Shown here piece by piece: positions 43,410 to 51,411 of a stretch of 64,000 bases of DNA. The stretch is from Thermaerobacter sp. PB12/4term (GTDB lineage Bacteria; Bacillota; Sulfobacillia; Thermaerobacterales; Thermaerobacteraceae): assembly GCF_003403315.2 (NCBI RefSeq), contig NZ_CP048407.1, positions 2,480,001-2,544,000 on the forward strand, written 5' to 3'. Both the position numbers and the translations under genes were made by a program. Numbering within the stretch: position 1 is the stretch's first letter; every line of letters begins with the position of its first letter. The notes beneath the pieces are model-generated. The model was not told the DNA's origin and did not search any database. It worked only from the letters and a program-made list of their open reading frames with translations.

Positions 43410-43438
43410 TTGCCGGGGGACGCAAAGGGGACTATAAT
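43410..43438 (+). promoter_or_regulatory. SigA-type promoter of tRNA-Glu
   Basis: TTGCCG (43410-43415), a 17-bp spacer and a perfect TATAAT (43433-43438) lie 67 nt upstream of tRNA-Glu on the same strand. Confidence 0.85.
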
Positions 43439-43505
43439 GCCGTAGGGTCGCCAGCAGCCGTCGGCCGGCAGCCGTCGCCGGTTGCGTGGGGGACCGCAGG
43501 TTCTG

Positions 43506-43577
43506 GGCCCCATGGTCGAGTGGTTAAGACGCGGGCCTTTCAAGCCCGAGGTAGGGGTTCGATTCCCCTTGGGGCCA
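43506..43577 (+). tRNA. tRNA-Glu (TTC)
   Basis: The 72-nt sequence has acceptor GGCCCCA with TGGGGCC, an anticodon stem CGGGC/GCCCG around loop CTTTCAA (anticodon TTC), a T-arm with GTTCGATTC, and A as discriminator. CCA is not encoded. A promoter precedes it and a terminator follows at 43614. Confidence 0.95.
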
Positions 43578-43613
43578 CAAGGTTAGGCCACCGCAGGGAT
43601 CGACCGGAGAACA

Positions 43614-43660
43614 GCCCCGCCGCTGCGCCGGTTCCGGTGCGCGGCGGGGCGTTGTGTCTC
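43614..43660 (+). terminator. Terminator of tRNA-Glu
   Basis: GCCCCGCCGC pairs with GCGGCGGGGC (10 bp) outside a second 7-bp stem (GCGCCGG / CCGGTGC), separated by one bulged T and closed by a 2-nt loop. It is followed by GTTGTGTCTC twice in tandem, a T-rich tail. This is a plausible intrinsic terminator. Confidence 0.75.
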
Positions 43661-44288
43661 GTTGTGTCTCAATGTCCTGATGCTCCCCGCGCCCCCTGAA
43701 TGCTCCGGCAACGTGTGCAACACCTCTGCGATGTATGGCGCCCCCGGCGGCCGGGATTGCTATGGACGAACCCGTGGTGCCGGAGGGAAAGGACGATGGC
43801 GCGAGAAGGACCGCCGCTCCCGCCAGCCTCCCCGCCAGCGGCGCCGCCCCGTACGACCATGCGCCCGGCGCGGCCGGGGCCGGCCGGGAATGTCCCGCCA
43901 CGCCCCGTTGCGCTGGTTCGCGAGCGCACGCCCGAACCGGGGCGGTCTCTTCGCCCGCCGCGGGTGCGCATGTTATCCTTTACCACAACGGGACGGGGCG
44001 GCGACCCTGATGCGGGCAGCGGACCTGGACGCCGCTGGCGAGACCGGTGCCGGAATTGGACCCGGCGCCGGCGAAGGGTCCGGTGTGAGCACCCGGCATC
44101 GCGCCGCCCGGTACCCTGCCGGGCCGGCGGTGACGGCGGCCGGCACTGGCACTGGCGGCGACCGTCAGGAAAGGGCGGGGAGAGGGCCTGGCCGGGTTCG
44201 TCCCCAACGGTCGGGGCCCGAGCAGCAACCGGTCCAGGGGGGCGCAACCGCCGCCGGCGCACCCTCTGGGACCCAGGAGGTGGAAAGG
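43661..44288. other. Unassigned stretch before the small ORF
   Basis: About 630 bp. ORFs exist in several frames but none shows a domain or a ribosome site. The end holds the AGGAGGTG site of the next gene. Its promoter is expected here; a TTATCCTT at about 43973 may be a -10 but I could not pair it with a -35. Confidence 0.45.
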
Positions 44289-44501
44289 ATGCGGATGGAG
44301 CAGGTGAAGGCCGAGCTTGAGCGCTGGGGCGAGGTCATCGTGACCCTGGCCTCCGGACGCAAGTTCGAGCTGCACATCGGCGACACGGAGTTCGACCTGC
44401 AGAACCGGGTGATCCGCATCACCGGGCCCGCTGCCCACTTCGTGCTGGACGGCGACGAGATCGAGCACGTGGAGATGCACTTCAGCCATCCGGTGGAGTA
44501 A
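44289..44501 (+). CDS. Small acidic protein, unrecognised
   Basis: A 70-aa acidic protein with no known family. The sequence reads as compact and beta-rich after an N-terminal helix (QVKAELERWGEVIVTLASG), then KFELHIGDTEFDL, NRVIRITGPAAHFVLDGDEI and EHVEMHFSHPVE at the end. Clean composition, in contrast to its low-complexity surroundings, plus AGGAGGTG about 8 nt before ATG 44289 and a 20-bp terminator just after, support a real gene. It could be a small regulatory or scaffold protein; nothing in the sequence decides. Confidence 0.7.
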   Translation: MRMEQVKAELERWGEVIVTLASGRKFELHIGDTEFDLQNRVIRITGPAAHFVLDGDEIEHVEMHFSHPVE

Positions 44502-44532
44502 GTGGGTGCATAAGTGGGTGCAAGGCCATGGC

Positions 44533-44577
44533 GGCCGGCAGGCTCCCGGGCACCGCTTGCCCGGGAGCCTGCCGGCC
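44533..44577. terminator. Perfect 20-bp bidirectional terminator
   Basis: A 20-nt arm beginning GGCCGGCAGGC, the 5-nt loop CCGCT and an exact complementary arm, followed by a T-rich stretch (TTCGGCTTGTCTTGTCCC). It lies between the small ORF and the convergent response regulator and should stop transcription from both sides. Confidence 0.88.
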
Positions 44578-44606
44578 TTCGGCTTGTCTTGTCCCTTTCC
44601 ATCGCG

Positions 44607-45377
44607 TCAGAGCCCTGAGGTACCGCCCGGCCCCAACCAGCCCCGGGCGCGCAACACCGCCTGTACCCGATCCCGGACCTGCAGCCGGGCATAGATCTCG
44701 CTAACCAGGTTCTTCACGGTGCCTTCGGACAGGTGCAACCGGGCGGCAATCTCCCGGTTGGACAGCCCCCGGGCCAGGAGCTGGAGGACCTCCACCTGCC
44801 GCGGGGTCAAGGGCTCGCCCTGCTCGACCGGCGCAGGACGTGACACGGCGTCCTTGCGGTCGGACGACGGCGGGGCCCCGGGGGCCGTGCCGGCACCCCG
44901 CCGAACGCGGTCAGCACCACGGCCCGGCGGGGTATCGGAACCCGTTCCTCCCGCCGCGGAACCGGTGGACACGGCCCGGGCCAGGACCCCGGCCAGATCC
45001 CCCGGGATCAACCCTCCTCCGTATACCACCAGCCGGATGGCATTGGCCAGGTCCTCCGGCGCCATGTCCTTGAGGAGGTAAGCCGCGGCACCGGCCGCCA
45101 GGCACTGGCGCACCAGGCGGTCGTCGTCGTAGGTGGTCAACATCAGCACGGGCATCTGGGGCCGCAAGTCCTGGAGCCGCCGCAGGCAGGCGATGCCGTC
45201 CATGCGCGGCATCCGCACGTCCAGCAAGGCCACGTCGAAGGATGCGGCTGCGGCCCGGGCCACCGCCTCCGCCCCGTCGGCCACGGCCGTCACCTGCAGG
45301 TCGCCCTGGAGTTCGAGCAGCAGGCGCAGGCCGTCCCGCACAAGAGCCTGATCTTCCGCCAGGAGCACCCGAATCAT
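44607..45377 (-). CDS. NarL/LuxR-type response regulator
   Basis: A 256-aa DNA-binding response regulator. The receiver has Glu8-Asp9 (VLLAEDQALVRDG) and phosphorylation site Asp53 (VALLDVRMPRMDG), with AAGAAAYLLKD. The C-terminal LuxR helix-turn-helix is LTPRQVEVLQLLARGLSNRE followed by IAARLHLSEGTVKNLVS. The linker between them is about 55 residues of Gly/Pro/Arg-rich sequence. It overlaps the kinase stop by 4 nt (ATGA) and presumably controls the adjacent ABC transporter genes. Confidence 0.94.
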   Translation of the reverse strand: MIRVLLAEDQALVRDGLRLLLELQGDLQVTAVADGAEAVARAAAASFDVALLDVRMPRMDGIACLRRLQDLRPQMPVLMLTTYDDDRLVRQCLAAGAAAYLLKDMAPEDLANAIRLVVYGGGLIPGDLAGVLARAVSTGSAAGGTGSDTPPGRGADRVRRGAGTAPGAPPSSDRKDAVSRPAPVEQGEPLTPRQVEVLQLLARGLSNREIAARLHLSEGTVKNLVSEIYARLQVRDRVQAVLRARGWLGPGGTSGL

Positions 45378-46618
45378 TGTTCATCCCCTGCTTCCCCGGC
45401 CGAGCCGGTCGTCTCCGCAACCGCCATGGGCGCGCGACGGGGGACCGTGATCTCGACGGCGAAACCCCGGGCTGCCCGTGTCTCGAAGCGAAGGGTTCCG
45501 CCCAGCCGCTGGACGGTGCGGGTCATGCGGGTGAGCCCCACCCCCGGAACCAGTTCGGCCGCTCCCAGGCCGTCGTCCTGAACCCGCAGGCGCAGGCGCC
45601 GCCCTGTGGCGGTGAGGGACACCAGCACGTGCCGGGCCTGGCCGTGGCGGGCGGCGTTAGTCAGGGCTTCCTGGACGGCCCGGTAGACGGCACCGGTCAC
45701 TGCAGGGTCGGTGTCGGATACGCTGGCGGCATCGGGCTCGAACACCACTTCCACCTCGACACCGCTGGCCGCGCCGAAGTCGCTGGCCAGGCGCTGGACG
45801 GCGGAGGCCAGGGGAAGGCGGACGGGGTGGAGGGAGCGGCGCAGCAACTGCCGTACCTGGGCGAGCCCATCGCGCAGCCCCGCCTCGACGGCCTCAAGGC
45901 GGGCCGCCGCAGCCTCCGGTTCCGTGGACAGCAACCGGCGGGCCAGGGACACCTGCAGCAACTGGGCCGTCAGGGCGTGCCCCAGGGCATCGTGCAGGGT
46001 ACCCAGGAGTTCTTCCCGCTCCCGCTGCGCGCCCAGTTCGCCGCTGCGGGCCGCCAGTTCCGTGAGCCGGTCCTGGGCGGCCGCCAGCCCGGCCACCACC
46101 TGCTGCAGCCGTTCCCGCTCAGCCCGGTAGGACGCGTGCATGTCGCCACTCCAACCCGCTACCAGCAGAACTGCCCCGGCCAACAACGCGCCCTGCAACC
46201 CGGATCCCTGCGCCGCCGCGGCCGTGGTGGCGACGACGGCCGCCCCGTTGACCCACCGGGCGGCACCCCGACCCATCACCGTAGGCGAGCCCATGAGCAC
46301 CGCCGCCACCGTCCCGATCAGGGCCGCGTCGCCCCCGCACGTAGCAGCCCACAGGGTCAGGACCAGCGCGCCCGCCCCGGCGGCCACCGCCGTCCAGCGG
46401 CGCGGGCCCCGGCCGTCGTCGCGGGCCCGCGCACCCCCTGCCGCCTCGGCCAGCGCCTGCAGCACCAGCCCGCTGGCCAGGGCCACGGCGACGCCCGGTG
46501 CCGGCTGCGCGCGGTTGAGTAGCCACACCGCCGTGCCGGCGGCGAAAAGGGCCAGGCGGATCAGGTGGAACCCCGCGTCGTTCCACCCATCCTGCTCGCC
46601 GGTTTTCCACGGATCCAC
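45374..46618 (-). CDS. DesK/NarX-type sensor histidine kinase
   Basis: A 414-aa membrane kinase of the HisKA_3 type. The N-terminal half holds about six hydrophobic helices (such as AVALASGLVLQALAEAAGG and ALLAGAGAVLLVAG-like segments) with little extracytoplasmic sequence, so it probably senses membrane-embedded signals. The phospho-acceptor is in ELLGTLHDALGHALTAQLLQ and the ATPase has EALTNAARHGQARHV and DDGLGAAELVPGVGLTRM. GTG 46618 follows GGGGGGAG. It is cotranslated with the response regulator. Intramembrane-sensing kinases of this class often respond to membrane-active antibiotics. Confidence 0.92.
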   Translation of the reverse strand: MDPWKTGEQDGWNDAGFHLIRLALFAAGTAVWLLNRAQPAPGVAVALASGLVLQALAEAAGGARARDDGRGPRRWTAVAAGAGALVLTLWAATCGGDAALIGTVAAVLMGSPTVMGRGAARWVNGAAVVATTAAAAQGSGLQGALLAGAVLLVAGWSGDMHASYRAERERLQQVVAGLAAAQDRLTELAARSGELGAQREREELLGTLHDALGHALTAQLLQVSLARRLLSTEPEAAAARLEAVEAGLRDGLAQVRQLLRRSLHPVRLPLASAVQRLASDFGAASGVEVEVVFEPDAASVSDTDPAVTGAVYRAVQEALTNAARHGQARHVLVSLTATGRRLRLRVQDDGLGAAELVPGVGLTRMTRTVQRLGGTLRFETRAARGFAVEITVPRRAPMAVAETTGSAGEAGDEQ

Positions 46619-46756
46619 GCCCACTCCCCCCGCCGGCCCCACCTGATCCGGCGTAGCGCTGGCGGCCCGGCGCACAACGGCTCGGCGGTGGGAATCTCCG
46701 TGCCCCCGTTGCGCCCCCCGCCGCCGGCGGCCTTGCGAAGTGGCCTTCGGTGCTGC

Positions 46757-47872
46757 CTAAGCCGCCCAGCGGCGGAGCCCCAGGACACCGGCCGTCCCGG
46801 CCAGCACCCCCATCAGCACCAGGGTCGCCACCGCCGGCCACTGGGCCGCACCCGGGCCACCGAAGACGAAAGCCTCACGCAATCCGTCCAAGGCCCAATA
46901 CACCGGGCTTAGCCGCGCCACCTCCTGCAGGGACACCGGAACCACGTCCAGGGGCCAGAACGCGCCGCCCAGCATGGCGGCAATGGTGCCCACCAGCGAG
47001 CCGGCCGCGTTGATCTGCCGCGACGTGCGGGTGAACCCTGCCACCGCCAGAGCGATGCCGCATGCGGCCACCAGAGGTGCTACCAGGGCCAGGACCAGGG
47101 CCGGCAGGCCGGCGGCGAACCACGGAGCACCGCCCAGCGCCGTGACGCCCACCATGGCCGCCGCCTGCAACAGCCCAAGGAGGAACAGCGCCAGGGCGTG
47201 GCCGGCCACCATCTCGCCGTAGGTGGCCCCCGCCACCAGCGAGCGGGACAGGGTCCCCAGGTCCCGTTCCCGGTGCAGGGCGGCCGCCTGGGTGATGAGG
47301 GAGACCAGAGAGAACATGACGTAGAACCCGTAGACCGTGCGCAACAGCGCAAAGTCGCCCGCCGCGGCTGCCGGCCGCGGTGCTTCGACCACCAACGACA
47401 GAGGACCCGCGGGAGTTCCGGTAACGAGGCCGGCAGCTACCGCCCGGATCCTCGCCATTTCCTCGCCGGGCTCGGCCCGCGGAGCGTACCAGAGCTCCAG
47501 CCGCGGCACGCCTGCTTCTACCGACCGGGAAAAACCGTCGGGAATCAGGAGCACCACCCGCTCCCTGCCCTGGTGCAGGCGCGCGGCGGCTTCGTCCCGT
47601 GCCAGGCGCTGCAAGTTCATGGGCGTGGCGGACAGGCCGTCCAGCAACGGACCAACCCAAGGCCCTTGATCTTCGACCACCACCGCCAGCCTCGGCGGCT
47701 TGTCTGATGGGGCGAACAGGCTTGCGACCACACCGCCGAAGAACAGAGGGACGATCAGGAGCCACAGCAGGTTGAGCGGCCGCAGCAGGGTCCGGCGCGT
47801 GGTGGTGACGGCAATGGCCGCTACCCGCCGCAAGGTGGCACCCCGGTGGCGATTGCCCGCATCCAGCGTCAC
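46757..47872 (-). CDS. ABC-2 type exporter permease, second subunit
   Basis: A 371-aa membrane component. One N-terminal helix (LNLLWLLIVPLFFGGVVASL) is followed by a large extracytoplasmic domain of about 140 residues and then five C-terminal helices, with the ABC-2 layout and motif GAFWPLDVVPVSLQEVARLS followed by PVYWALDGLREAFVFG. GTG 47872 lies 3 nt after the preceding permease stop. The pair probably makes a heterodimer. Confidence 0.9.
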   Translation of the reverse strand: MTLDAGNRHRGATLRRVAAIAVTTTRRTLLRPLNLLWLLIVPLFFGGVVASLFAPSDKPPRLAVVVEDQGPWVGPLLDGLSATPMNLQRLARDEAAARLHQGRERVVLLIPDGFSRSVEAGVPRLELWYAPRAEPGEEMARIRAVAAGLVTGTPAGPLSLVVEAPRPAAAAGDFALLRTVYGFYVMFSLVSLITQAAALHRERDLGTLSRSLVAGATYGEMVAGHALALFLLGLLQAAAMVGVTALGGAPWFAAGLPALVLALVAPLVAACGIALAVAGFTRTSRQINAAGSLVGTIAAMLGGAFWPLDVVPVSLQEVARLSPVYWALDGLREAFVFGGPGAAQWPAVATLVLMGVLAGTAGVLGLRRWAA

Positions 47873-47875
47873 GGT

Positions 47876-49057
47876 TCACCCCTCCCCCACCAATCGTGCC
47901 AAGAGCTGGTCCAGGGCCCACCCCACCATCAGCAAGGCCGCCCCCGCCGTCGTGAGGCGCAGGACTTCATCTTGAACCGCTGCCGATCCCGCGCCGGCCA
48001 TCAGCTCAAGGTAGCCGTCCAGCATCCACCGGTTGGGAACGAAGCGGGAGATCCGGGCCAGGATCTCGGGAAAGATGAACAGGGGCATCATCGACCCGCC
48101 GAAGAACCCCAGCACCTGGGCCAGGGCGATGCTGACACCCTCCAGCACCTCTGGAGACCTGGCAAGCCCCACCAGGACGGCGTTGACCCCTGCGGCCGCC
48201 AGGGTGGCCGCCAGGGTCAGGGGTATCCATCCCCCCAGGTGGCCCCAGTGGACGCCGAAGAGCCACCGGGTGACCAGCGCCATGACCACCATGAAGACCA
48301 GGCCCGTGGCCACGCTGCCGAGGAAGGTGCCCGCCAGGTAGGCGGCGCGGCCGGTTCCCCCCGCACGGACGCGCAGGTACACGCCGGTGCTGCGGTCGGC
48401 CAGGTATGCCCTGGTCCCCTCTCGGGTCGCCAGATAGAGCATCATGACGGCCATACCTGCGGCGTAATAAGCCATGGCGTCGACCTGGGGTAGCGCGCCG
48501 CTGCCAGGCGCCTCCCCACCAGCCGGCGGGGGGGCGGGCTGCATCGTGAGGTCGACGGGCACTGGGCGGCCGCTCCCCGCCCCGCCCGCGCCACCGGCCC
48601 CTCCGGCTTCGCCGGACCCAGCTGCTGCCACGGCCTCGCGGGCCAGGGTCTCGACCACAGAGGCCGGTACCGTCCCGGGTTCGGCGATGACCCTGAGGGG
48701 CTCCTGGGGGAACCCCGCCGGCATCACCAGGGCCGCATCGGCCCGGCGCTGCCGGACCGCTCCCACGGCGGCCTCGCCTGACTCCACCCTCTGGATCTCG
48801 ATCCAGCCGTCCGCCTCCCCCGCCGCCAGGACCTGCTGGACCGCCGGCGCCGCTTCGTGGCCGGCCGGGGTGGCGATCGCCACCCGGTAGGGCCGCTCGG
48901 GCCGGAATTCGGGGGTGAAGGCCTGGCGCAGGCTCATCCCGAGAACCAGATTGAAGGCCAGGGGCAGGAGGAAGAGGATCAGCACGCCACGCCAGTCCAG
49001 CACGAAGCGCAGCAGCTGGTTGGCCGCGATGAGACCTGCCTGTCGCAACCCGTGCAT
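47876..49057 (-). CDS. ABC-2 type exporter permease, first subunit
   Basis: A 393-aa membrane protein of the same family as the next gene: helix ILFLLPLAFNLVLGMSL, an extracytoplasmic domain with a Gly/Ala-rich insertion (about 150-165), and C-terminal helices with LAQVLGFFGGSMMPLFIFP and FVPNRWMLDGYLELM. ATG 49057 follows AGGGGTG. It is 12 nt downstream of the ATPase gene. Confidence 0.9.
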   Translation of the reverse strand: MHGLRQAGLIAANQLLRFVLDWRGVLILFLLPLAFNLVLGMSLRQAFTPEFRPERPYRVAIATPAGHEAAPAVQQVLAAGEADGWIEIQRVESGEAAVGAVRQRRADAALVMPAGFPQEPLRVIAEPGTVPASVVETLAREAVAAAGSGEAGGAGGAGGAGSGRPVPVDLTMQPAPPPAGGEAPGSGALPQVDAMAYYAAGMAVMMLYLATREGTRAYLADRSTGVYLRVRAGGTGRAAYLAGTFLGSVATGLVFMVVMALVTRWLFGVHWGHLGGWIPLTLAATLAAAGVNAVLVGLARSPEVLEGVSIALAQVLGFFGGSMMPLFIFPEILARISRFVPNRWMLDGYLELMAGAGSAAVQDEVLRLTTAGAALLMVGWALDQLLARLVGEG

Positions 49058-49069
49058 GGCCGAACACCC

Positions 49070-50122
49070 CTAATCCCGCAGGGCCCGGCCCGTCAGGGCC
49101 AGGAACACCGTCTCCAGGTCGGGCGTTTCCACACGCATCCCGCGCAGCGGGATGCCACGGCGAACCAGTTCCGCGACCACCTGGGCTGCCTGTTCCGGCC
49201 CCACAGGCAGGACGAACCGGGCCTCGCCGCCCGTCACCTCGACGGGGACGCCCAGCTGACGGGCCACCGCCTGGGGATCCGCGTCAACGTGCACCTGGTC
49301 CCACGGCAGGCGCAGGATGGCGGCATCGCCCGCCAGGGCACGGACCTCGTCCAGCGGCCCCTGGGCAATGATCCGGCCGTGGTCCATGATGGCGACCCGC
49401 CGGCAGAGGAACTCGACCTCCTCCATGTAGTGGCTGGTGTACAGGACGGCGATGCCGGACGCAGCCAGCTTCCGGATGGCCTCAAGGATGTGGCGGCGGG
49501 ACTGGGGGTCGATGCCCACGGTGGGTTCGTCCAGGAGCAGCAGGCGTGGGCGCCCTAGAAGGCCGATGGCGATGTTGAGCCGCCGCTTCATGCCGCCGGA
49601 GAACCGCTCCACCCGCTGGCCCGCGTGCTCCGCCAGTCCCACCAGCTGCAGGGCTTCTTCGATCTGCCGGCGCCTTTCCGCGCCCCGCAGGCCGCGCAGG
49701 GCCGCGAAGTGACCCATGTTTTGGGCTGCCGTCAACTCGGGGTAGAGGGCAAGGTCCTGGGGCACCACCCCCAGCAGGCGCTGCGCTTCGCGGCGCCGGG
49801 CGGCCAGGGAGAAGCCGCCGACCTCCACTTCTCCACCGTCGGGCCTCAGCAGGCCCGCGATGATGGCCAGGGTGGTGCTCTTGCCGGCCCCGTTGGGCCC
49901 TAACAGCCCGAAGGTCTCACCGGGTTCCACCGCAAAGGAGATGCCGCCGACCGCTGCCTTCCGCCCGAACCGCTTGACCAGGTTCCGGACCACCAGCACG
50001 GGCCCTGGTCCTGGATGGGGTTCCCCCTCCGCACCACCGGCGGATTCAGGGGCTCCGGCACGGCGCCGGTCGGTGCCGCCCGGATCCTGGTGCTCCTCCA
50101 GGAGCTTGAAAAGCTGGGGCAT
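49070..50122 (-). CDS. ABC-2 exporter ATP-binding protein
   Basis: A 350-aa ATPase of the drug/antibiotic export (CcmA/DrrA-like) type. Walker A GLLGPNGAGKSTTLAI, Q-loop VVPQDLALYPELTAAQN, signature FSGGMKRRLNIAIGLL, Walker B LLLLDEPTVGIDPQSRR and switch His in YTSHYMEEVEFLC are in order. A C-terminal domain of about 90 residues is typical of DrrA-type proteins. ATG 50122 follows GGGGAGTGA. It opens the operon ATPase-permease-permease-kinase-regulator, the same set as the linearmycin-resistance lnrJKLMN genes of Bacillus. Confidence 0.93.
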   Translation of the reverse strand: MPQLFKLLEEHQDPGGTDRRRAGAPESAGGAEGEPHPGPGPVLVVRNLVKRFGRKAAVGGISFAVEPGETFGLLGPNGAGKSTTLAIIAGLLRPDGGEVEVGGFSLAARRREAQRLLGVVPQDLALYPELTAAQNMGHFAALRGLRGAERRRQIEEALQLVGLAEHAGQRVERFSGGMKRRLNIAIGLLGRPRLLLLDEPTVGIDPQSRRHILEAIRKLAASGIAVLYTSHYMEEVEFLCRRVAIMDHGRIIAQGPLDEVRALAGDAAILRLPWDQVHVDADPQAVARQLGVPVEVTGGEARFVLPVGPEQAAQVVAELVRRGIPLRGMRVETPDLETVFLALTGRALRD

Positions 50123-50498
50123 GGTCGCTTCACTCCCCGGCTGTGGGTTCACGCCGGTTCCGATGGTAGAGGGGATGGCAGCACTCTGGTAGTGACCGCG
50201 GTCATGACTTGAGCGCAGGGCCTGACCAGTACCGGGCCGGCCGGAGCACTGGGCCGATGAGGACATGCCCCAAAGGCATACCCATGACCACCGTCCTGCG
50301 CTATACTCAGGGTGACTGTGCGCATATTTGTGCACAAAGGGAGAGCGGGGAGGCCGTCCCGTCCCGGGTCCGCGGGCAAGGCACCGCGCGGCCTCCCGCC
50401 GGAGGGCCAGCCAACGCTGCCGCCCCGGGCGGGAGGGCGGGAACGCGGGGGCGCCGGCGCGACCGGGGCCCGGCGGGCGGCGGCAGGGGGCCGCAGGC
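50123..50498. other. Divergent promoter region of exporter and regulator
   Basis: About 375 bp without a gene. It contains a 12-bp palindrome at 50193, a TATACT at 50302-50307 suitable as a plus-strand -10 for the regulator, and just beyond it an imperfect inverted repeat TGTGCGC..GTGCACA (about 50318-50337). An in-frame TTG extension of the regulator from 50328 is Arg/Gly-rich and not used. Confidence 0.5.
50193..50204. promoter_or_regulatory. 12-bp palindrome, possible operator
   Basis: TGACCGCGGTCA is a perfect palindrome about 70 nt upstream of the ABC exporter start. It is a candidate site for the NarL-type regulator of that operon or for the divergent regulator. Confidence 0.4.
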
Positions 50499-51323
50499 GT
50501 GGAACTGGTGCGCATCGGCGAAAAGGTAATCGACCGGCAGCGGATCTACCGGATGGTCGACCGCATCCTGGAGCTGCGCGCCTCCGGCCTCTCCCAGCAG
50601 GACGTGGCCCATGAGCTGGGCATCGACCGGACCCTGGTCTCCCGCCTGGAAAGCCTGGGGGAGGTGCGGCGGGGCCATAAGCTGGGCCTGGTGGGCTTCC
50701 CCGTGGGCAACCGCGAGGCGCTCGAAGACGTGGCGCGCCGCGAGGGCGTCGATTTCGTCTGGCTGCTCACCGAGAAGGAGCGCCGGCGCTTCATCGGGGA
50801 ACGCAGCGGCGCCGCCCTGCTCAACGATCTCATGGCCCTCATCGCCCGCGCCCGGGAACTGGACCACCTGATCTTCCTGGGCTCGGACATGCGGATCCGG
50901 CTGGTCGAAGCGCTCCTGGGGCCGGACCGGGTGACGGGCATCCAAATCGGCACGTCACCCATCACCGAGGACCGGTTCGTCGACCCTGAGGCCCTTCGCC
51001 AGCTGATCCGGCAGCTACGGCTACCGCGGGACGACCGCAGCGGGCGCGAGCCCGCTGGCCGCGCCCCCGTTCCCCGCGAGCCTGCTGGCCGCGAACTCGT
51101 TCCCCGCACGCCTGGGGCCCGGCAGCCCGGACCCCGCGCACCTGCTGGCCCGCAGGAGCGCGACCCCGGGGACGCCGGTGCCGCGGAAGCGAGCGGCGGG
51201 CCACCGGCGGGTGCCGTCGCGGCAAGCAGCGGGCCAGCGGCGGCCGCCGCCCGGGACGAACCGGCCCCCGCGGCCCCGCCCCATCACCGGCCCGCTACCG
51301 GGCTGCCCGCCGGGCCTGCGTAA
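50499..51323 (+). CDS. Helix-turn-helix regulator next to the fusion enzyme
   Basis: A 274-aa cytosolic protein with an N-terminal helix-turn-helix (LRASGLSQQDVAHELGIDRT then LVSRLESLG) after an RQRIYRMVDRILE lead helix. The middle (about residues 60-170), including HKLGLVGFPVGNREALEDVA, FVWLLTEKERRRFIGERSGA and DHLIFLGSDMRIRLVEALL, looks like a compact alpha/beta sensor domain that I cannot assign. The C-terminal 95 residues are low-complexity. GTG 50499 has AGGGGG about 8 nt upstream. It lies 88 nt upstream of the aminotransferase-reductase fusion on the same strand and is the obvious candidate regulator; its ligand is unknown. Confidence 0.75.
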   Translation: MELVRIGEKVIDRQRIYRMVDRILELRASGLSQQDVAHELGIDRTLVSRLESLGEVRRGHKLGLVGFPVGNREALEDVARREGVDFVWLLTEKERRRFIGERSGAALLNDLMALIARARELDHLIFLGSDMRIRLVEALLGPDRVTGIQIGTSPITEDRFVDPEALRQLIRQLRLPRDDRSGREPAGRAPVPREPAGRELVPRTPGARQPGPRAPAGPQERDPGDAGAAEASGGPPAGAVAASSGPAAAAARDEPAPAAPPHHRPATGLPAGPA

Positions 51324-51411
51324 CCGGACCCCCGGGCCGGGCGGCATACCTGGCACACCGGCCCGCAGGGTACCAAGCTGTAGACGGTTCTTCGGGATTG
51401 GAGGGCACCGG

